A DNA stretch of 9,132 nucleotides from Clostridia bacterium (GTDB taxonomy: Bacteria > Bacillota > Clostridia > Oscillospirales > CAG-382). The stretch spans positions 1 to 9,132 of the forward strand of contig CAAEPN010000200.1 in the NCBI GenBank assembly GCA_900757905.1, read 5' to 3'. The translations under genes were made by a program, and so were the position numbers. Of this stretch, positions 7,049 to 9,132 are shown in pieces (positions within the stretch are counted from its first letter, which is position 1; the number at the start of each line of letters is the position of its first letter). The notes below the pieces were generated by a model that was not told where the DNA came from, ran no database searches, and saw only the letters and a program-made list of their open reading frames with translations.

Positions 7049-7083
7049 GATAAGTATACATCGGAGCTTTGTGTCCGATGCAT
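7045..7083 (-). CDS. Possible 12-codon leader ORF overlapping the surface protein start
   Basis: Directly after the strongest ribosome site of the region (AAGGAGG, 7093-7087), ATG at 7083 opens a frame encoding MHRTQSSDVYLS. Its TGA overlaps the ATG of the surface protein as ATGA. This arrangement would couple translation of the two. Against it, the spacing from AAGGAGG to this ATG is only 3 nt, and the ATG lies inside a predicted stem. It may instead be a by-product of the hairpin-bridged site described separately. Confidence 0.3.
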   Translation of the reverse strand: MHRTQSSDVYLS

Positions 7084-7093
7084 TTTCCTCCTT
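7046..7093 (-). promoter_or_regulatory. Remote Shine-Dalgarno site bridged by a stem-loop, leader of the surface protein gene
   Basis: On the minus strand AAGGAGG (7093-7087) is the only good ribosome site for the ATG at 7048, but 38 nt separate them. The gap holds ATGCATCGGA (7083-7074) and TCCGATGTAT (7065-7056), which pair as a 10-bp stem with one G-U wobble and an 8-nt loop. Folding would leave AAA plus ACTTATC, 10 nt, between the site and the ATG, which is normal spacing. Phage T4 gene 38 is a known precedent for such bridging. Confidence 0.55.
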
Positions 7094-7108
7094 TGCAAAT
7101 TTTTGCAA
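7093..7108. repeat. Palindrome immediately upstream of the surface protein ribosome site
   Basis: TTGCAAA (7093-7099) and TTTGCAA (7102-7108) form a perfect inverted repeat with only TT between them. The two-base centre is too tight for a stable RNA loop, so a dimeric DNA-binding protein site is more plausible than a hairpin. A second small inverted repeat, TTGAT-GTGA-ATCAA, lies next to it at 7112-7125. No clear promoter was found in 7126-7254; a TAAAAT sequence on the minus strand near 7130 is a weak -10 candidate. Confidence 0.4.
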
Positions 7109-7254
7109 TTTTTGATGTGAATCAATTTTATGGCAGACAGAACCTGCTAAACGTACGGCAAGCAAGTCTGACATAGTCGGAAAAATGAAAGGAACACTTT
7201 CTTAAAAAGAATCTTTTATTACCTCGTTTTCATCCTCCTTACGGGAAAATGGGA

Positions 7255-8025
7255 TTAAAATTTTATACATAAGCCGTCGTAGGCTGTCTGCATTCCGATT
7301 TCCGAAAGCAGCGCCGAAGCGGCAGTATGTTCGGGATGAAGCGTGCGTGCCAAATGGTCGGCATAGATAACGCCGTCCGGCTTTAACATCTTGTTTGCGT
7401 GGATCACCGGAACAAGCACGCGAAGCATATCGACGGTATTGTGCTCAAACGACCGATAATCGTTCGACACGCCGCTGGTGCAATCAAGCACCATTAAATC
7501 CGCCGGATGCTGCATGAGAAATTTTCCCTCGTCCATCTTGAGCCATGCGCCGTCAAGCGCATAAAACAGCGTCTTTCCGGAGGGAGTGTCCACCACATAA
7601 TGATGTGTGTTCTCTTCCGGCAGGTCGCCTTGATGATTGGAGGAAAAGACATACACCGTATATCCGTCCAATTCAAGCTTGTCACTGCTTGAAACCGGAA
7701 CAACGGTAATATTTTCATTTTTGGGAATTCTATTGACCGCAAATTCGTCTATGTACACATGGACGGAACCGTTATCCTTCGCCAAGCGTTCAAGCGCCTG
7801 CGCGCAGAAATGGTCGCTGTGCGTATGCGTGATAAAAACGTGCCGCACGTTTTTTAACCGTTCCCTTATGACAGCCGGTTCTTCAAATTGATAGGTAATG
7901 CCGCCTATATCAAATAATATGACGTCATTTAAGAGAGAATGCGTATTTTTGCGGAATTCTTTTCCCTCTTCCGGTGCGACATAGTCCGCCGCGCCCGTTC
8001 CGCAGAACAAAAACGTATCGGTCAT
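7255..8025 (-). CDS. MBL-fold metallohydrolase, PhnP/RNase Z-like
   Basis: The 256-residue protein starts with FCGTGAADYVAP, like the GTGSA..P opening of PhnP and RNase Z relatives, followed by the NTHSLL segment. The zinc motif THTHSDH (66-72) is complete. Later candidate ligands are His131 in SSNHQGD, Asp158 in YALDGAW and His224 in YADHLARTLHP. PhnP-like members are cytosolic phosphodiesterases or unassigned hydrolases; the substrate cannot be told, and the CxC metal site of PhnP itself is not seen. I chose ATG 8025 because AAAAGGAAA sits just upstream. A TTG at 8076 in the same frame overlaps the upstream gene and has no ribosome site. The start is 31 bp after the stop of the membrane protein gene, so the two are probably cotranscribed. 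Confidence 0.88.
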   Translation of the reverse strand: MTDTFLFCGTGAADYVAPEEGKEFRKNTHSLLNDVILFDIGGITYQFEEPAVIRERLKNVRHVFITHTHSDHFCAQALERLAKDNGSVHVYIDEFAVNRIPKNENITVVPVSSSDKLELDGYTVYVFSSNHQGDLPEENTHHYVVDTPSGKTLFYALDGAWLKMDEGKFLMQHPADLMVLDCTSGVSNDYRSFEHNTVDMLRVLVPVIHANKMLKPDGVIYADHLARTLHPEHTAASALLSEIGMQTAYDGLCIKF

Positions 8026-8056
8026 TGTGTTTCCTTTTCGGCTGTTTAGCAAAGCG

Positions 8057-8695
8057 TTAACTGTCAAACTCGACAAATTCGACTAAGCGTTTGAAATAAT
8101 CGACATGCGCGTTATATTCGGAATCCTTCATGCCGGCGCGTTTTTTGCGAAGGCACAAATAGGAATTCGGGTCGAAATCGCGCAGTCCCGGGACGGTTTT
8201 ATACGCCGGAAGTGCAGACAGCAAGATTGCACGGTCGTCATAGGCCGCGTCCGGCAGATAGCCGAGAACCTCCTTCAGATCGCACATATAGTCTTTATTG
8301 CCGCGATAGAAGGACTCGTCCATGATATAAATAACGCAATCGCCGAGCGCAAGTTCCAAATTGAACTTATCGGAGGAAGAAAGCTCATTCGGCTTGGAAT
8401 TCACCATTTCCGGAACATAGACCTCTTCCTTAAAGTCGATCGTAACCACACCGTCGCCGTTATAATCCTTGGCGATAAGCTTCATGCTCTCGCGGAAATT
8501 ATCCTGCGACGAAGCAGTAAGGCCGGTCTGTGCGATGTGATACACCGAAATATCCGGCTCTTTTTTGGAGAGCGATTGGGCAAGCGCAAAGCCGAACATG
8601 ATAAGCGCGGCAAGAACAGCAAGAATCACAAACTTATAATGATACCAAATGTTCTCGACCTTTTTGGAAAAGGTTTTCGGTGCGGTATCCTTCAT
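8057..8695 (-). CDS. Single-pass membrane protein with EF-hand-like loop, unknown function
   Basis: The 212-residue protein has a short basic cytosolic N-terminus with KKVENIWYHYK (11-21), a motif I know from many Clostridia membrane proteins of unknown role. One membrane helix follows (about 22-40), then an extracytoplasmic domain. That domain contains DYNGDGVVTIDF (77-88), which matches the first part of an EF-hand calcium loop (Asp77, Asn79, Asp81, Gly82) but ends in Phe where Glu or Asp is usual. Asp87 is one position early. Two internal cysteines (120, 138) could form a disulfide. I chose ATG 8695 because AAGGAGG lies 9 bases upstream; an ATG at 8728 in frame has no such site. It is the first gene of a probable two-gene operon with the MBL-fold protein. 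Confidence 0.75.
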   Translation of the reverse strand: MKDTAPKTFSKKVENIWYHYKFVILAVLAALIMFGFALAQSLSKKEPDISVYHIAQTGLTASSQDNFRESMKLIAKDYNGDGVVTIDFKEEVYVPEMVNSKPNELSSSDKFNLELALGDCVIYIMDESFYRGNKDYMCDLKEVLGYLPDAAYDDRAILLSALPAYKTVPGLRDFDPNSYLCLRKKRAGMKDSEYNAHVDYFKRLVEFVEFDS

Positions 8696-8775
8696 TTGCC
8701 ATGTCCTCCTTGCCGGTGTCACTTTCATGACAGTCGAAAAACGGCTTGAAAGACAGACCTCACGCCGTACTTATA

Positions 8776-8803
8776 ATTATACTCATTTGCGCCAAAATGT
8801 CAA
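8776..8803 (-). promoter_or_regulatory. Proximal sigma-A promoter of the membrane protein-MBL operon
   Basis: On the minus strand TTGACA (8803-8798) and TATAAT (8781-8776) are both perfect consensus boxes with a 16-bp spacer. Transcription should start near 8769, giving a leader of about 74 nt before the ATG at 8695. Confidence 0.85.
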
Positions 8804-8832
8804 TAGGTTTATGTGAATTTTTGAATAACAGG

Positions 8833-8847
8833 ACGGCAATCTGCCGT
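8833..8847. other. Small GC hairpin between the tandem promoters
   Basis: ACGGCA (8833-8838) and TGCCGT (8842-8847) form a perfect 6-bp stem with a 3-nt loop. On the plus strand it is followed by TTGTTTTC, so it could be a weak terminator against plus-strand transcription. On the minus strand it has no T-tract and would sit in the leader of the transcript from the distal promoter. Confidence 0.35.
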
Positions 8848-8894
8848 TTGTTTTCGTGAATATTGCACACATCATTCTTTTTTTGCCGTGTTAC

Positions 8895-8923
8895 ATAATA
8901 CCATATTTTTTCACTTTTGTCAA
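8895..8923 (-). promoter_or_regulatory. Distal sigma-A promoter, extended -10
   Basis: On the minus strand TTGACA (8923-8918), a 17-bp spacer and TATTAT (8900-8895) with an upstream TG form a near-ideal promoter. It lies about 120 bp upstream of the proximal promoter and reads the same way. Its -35 overlaps the stop codon of the repeat-derived open frame. It could give the operon a second, longer transcript or make a short RNA. Confidence 0.75.
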
Positions 8924-9042
8924 TCGGTTATGCGCGGTTTTTTCAAAAAATAATAAAGATACCGGCCGAACCCGTCAAAACACACCGTTTCTTTGCAAAA
9001 ACGCACCGCCGCAAGGTATCCGGTTATAACAAAAGTTTCCTT

Positions 9043-9129
9043 GACTTTCCGGGAAAAGCCCAAATCGTATCCGATTTTGAAAAGTACGGGGACATGCGCC
9101 ACGGATTTTTCACCGATAGATTCGCGAGT
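9043..9129 (-). repeat. Right copy of terminal inverted dispersed repeat
   Basis: Bases 9087-9129 are the exact reverse complement of 1-43, and 9043-9086 aligns with 87-44 at 29 of 44 positions. The stem seen in the left copy is partly kept: 9 of 11 pairs remain between 9112-9102 and 9088-9078. Read on the minus strand, a GTG frame starting at 9102 has the same first five codons as the left copy (MAHVP) and stays open for 60 codons to 8920. No ribosome site precedes it. Three further bases (9130-9132) extend past the homology. Confidence 0.85.
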
Positions 9130-9132
9130 GTC

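Larger units (their letters stand above)
8696..9086. other. Right intergenic region without a convincing gene
   Basis: About 390 bp separate the membrane protein gene from the perfect part of the right repeat. The region holds two consensus minus-strand promoters, a GC hairpin between them and the decayed inner part of the repeat. A 30-codon minus-strand frame (8875-8783, beginning MMCAIFTK) lies just after the distal promoter but has no ribosome site. A 60-codon GTG frame (9102-8920) runs out of the repeat and also lacks one. Confidence 0.6.

Noticed and set aside
7049..7174. Longer surface protein starting at ATG 7174
   Set aside because: It would place 42 residues before a clear signal peptide, and there is no ribosome site at 7174.
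8026..8076. TTG start at 8076 for the PhnP-like gene
   Set aside because: It overlaps the end of the upstream gene and lacks a ribosome site, whereas ATG 8025 has AAAAGGAAA and matches the family N-terminus.
8783..8875. 30-codon frame beginning MMCAIFTK after the distal promoter
   Set aside because: No ribosome site, very short leader, and it ends inside the spacer of the proximal promoter; not strong enough to call a gene.
8920..9102. 60-codon GTG frame running out of the right repeat as a real gene
   Set aside because: No ribosome site, no recognisable domain, and the left copy is cut to 21 codons; kept only as a property of the repeat.
1..9132. Whole window as a transposon or linear replicon with terminal inverted repeats
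   Set aside because: No transposase, integrase, replication or partition gene is present, and the genes are ordinary chromosomal ones; dispersed repeats at contig ends explain it more simply.

Overview
The window looks like a piece of a low-to-mid GC, spore-forming Firmicute chromosome, most likely class Clostridia. The reasons are a YunB-type sporulation gene, AAGGAGG-type ribosome binding sites, consensus TTGACA/TATAAT promoters, T-rich intrinsic terminators and several Clostridia-typical families (Gx transporter, NusG domain II protein, 'WYHYK' single-pass membrane protein). I see no phage, plasmid, transposase, CRISPR, tRNA or rRNA sequence.

Layout. Both ends carry the same 43-bp sequence in inverted orientation (1-43 and 9087-9129), and the homology decays inward for about another 44 bp. 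The window is therefore framed by two copies of a dispersed repeat, probably where an assembly stopped. After the left copy come a terminator (111-141) and a strong promoter (153-181). These precede a tightly overlapping four-gene plus-strand operon: a glyoxalase II-like metallo-beta-lactamase (MBL) hydrolase (216-845), a NusG domain II membrane protein (842-1237), a Gx transporter/HepI-type membrane protein (TTG start, 1227-1808) and an ApbE lipoprotein, FAD:protein FMN transferase (1805-2845). The last three resemble the EetA-EetB-FmnB part of flavin-based extracellular electron transfer loci. A separate extended -10 promoter then serves a large cytosolic glycosidase-like gene (2960-4954).

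A bidirectional terminator (4975-5011) separates this half from the minus-strand half, which reads inward from the right end. In transcription order the minus-strand genes are: a single-pass membrane protein with an EF-hand-like loop (8695-8057), a PhnP/RNase Z-like MBL-fold protein (8025-7255), a secreted and C-terminally membrane-anchored coiled-coil surface protein with the codon bias of a highly expressed gene (7048-5834), and yunB (5660-5019). Two consensus promoters (8776-8803 and 8895-8923) lie in the long right intergenic region.

The most unusual local structure is the leader of the surface protein gene. Its only good Shine-Dalgarno sequence is 38 nt from the ATG, and the gap holds a 10-bp stem-loop that could bring the two to normal spacing. 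The same gap encodes a 12-codon ORF whose stop overlaps the start codon as ATGA.
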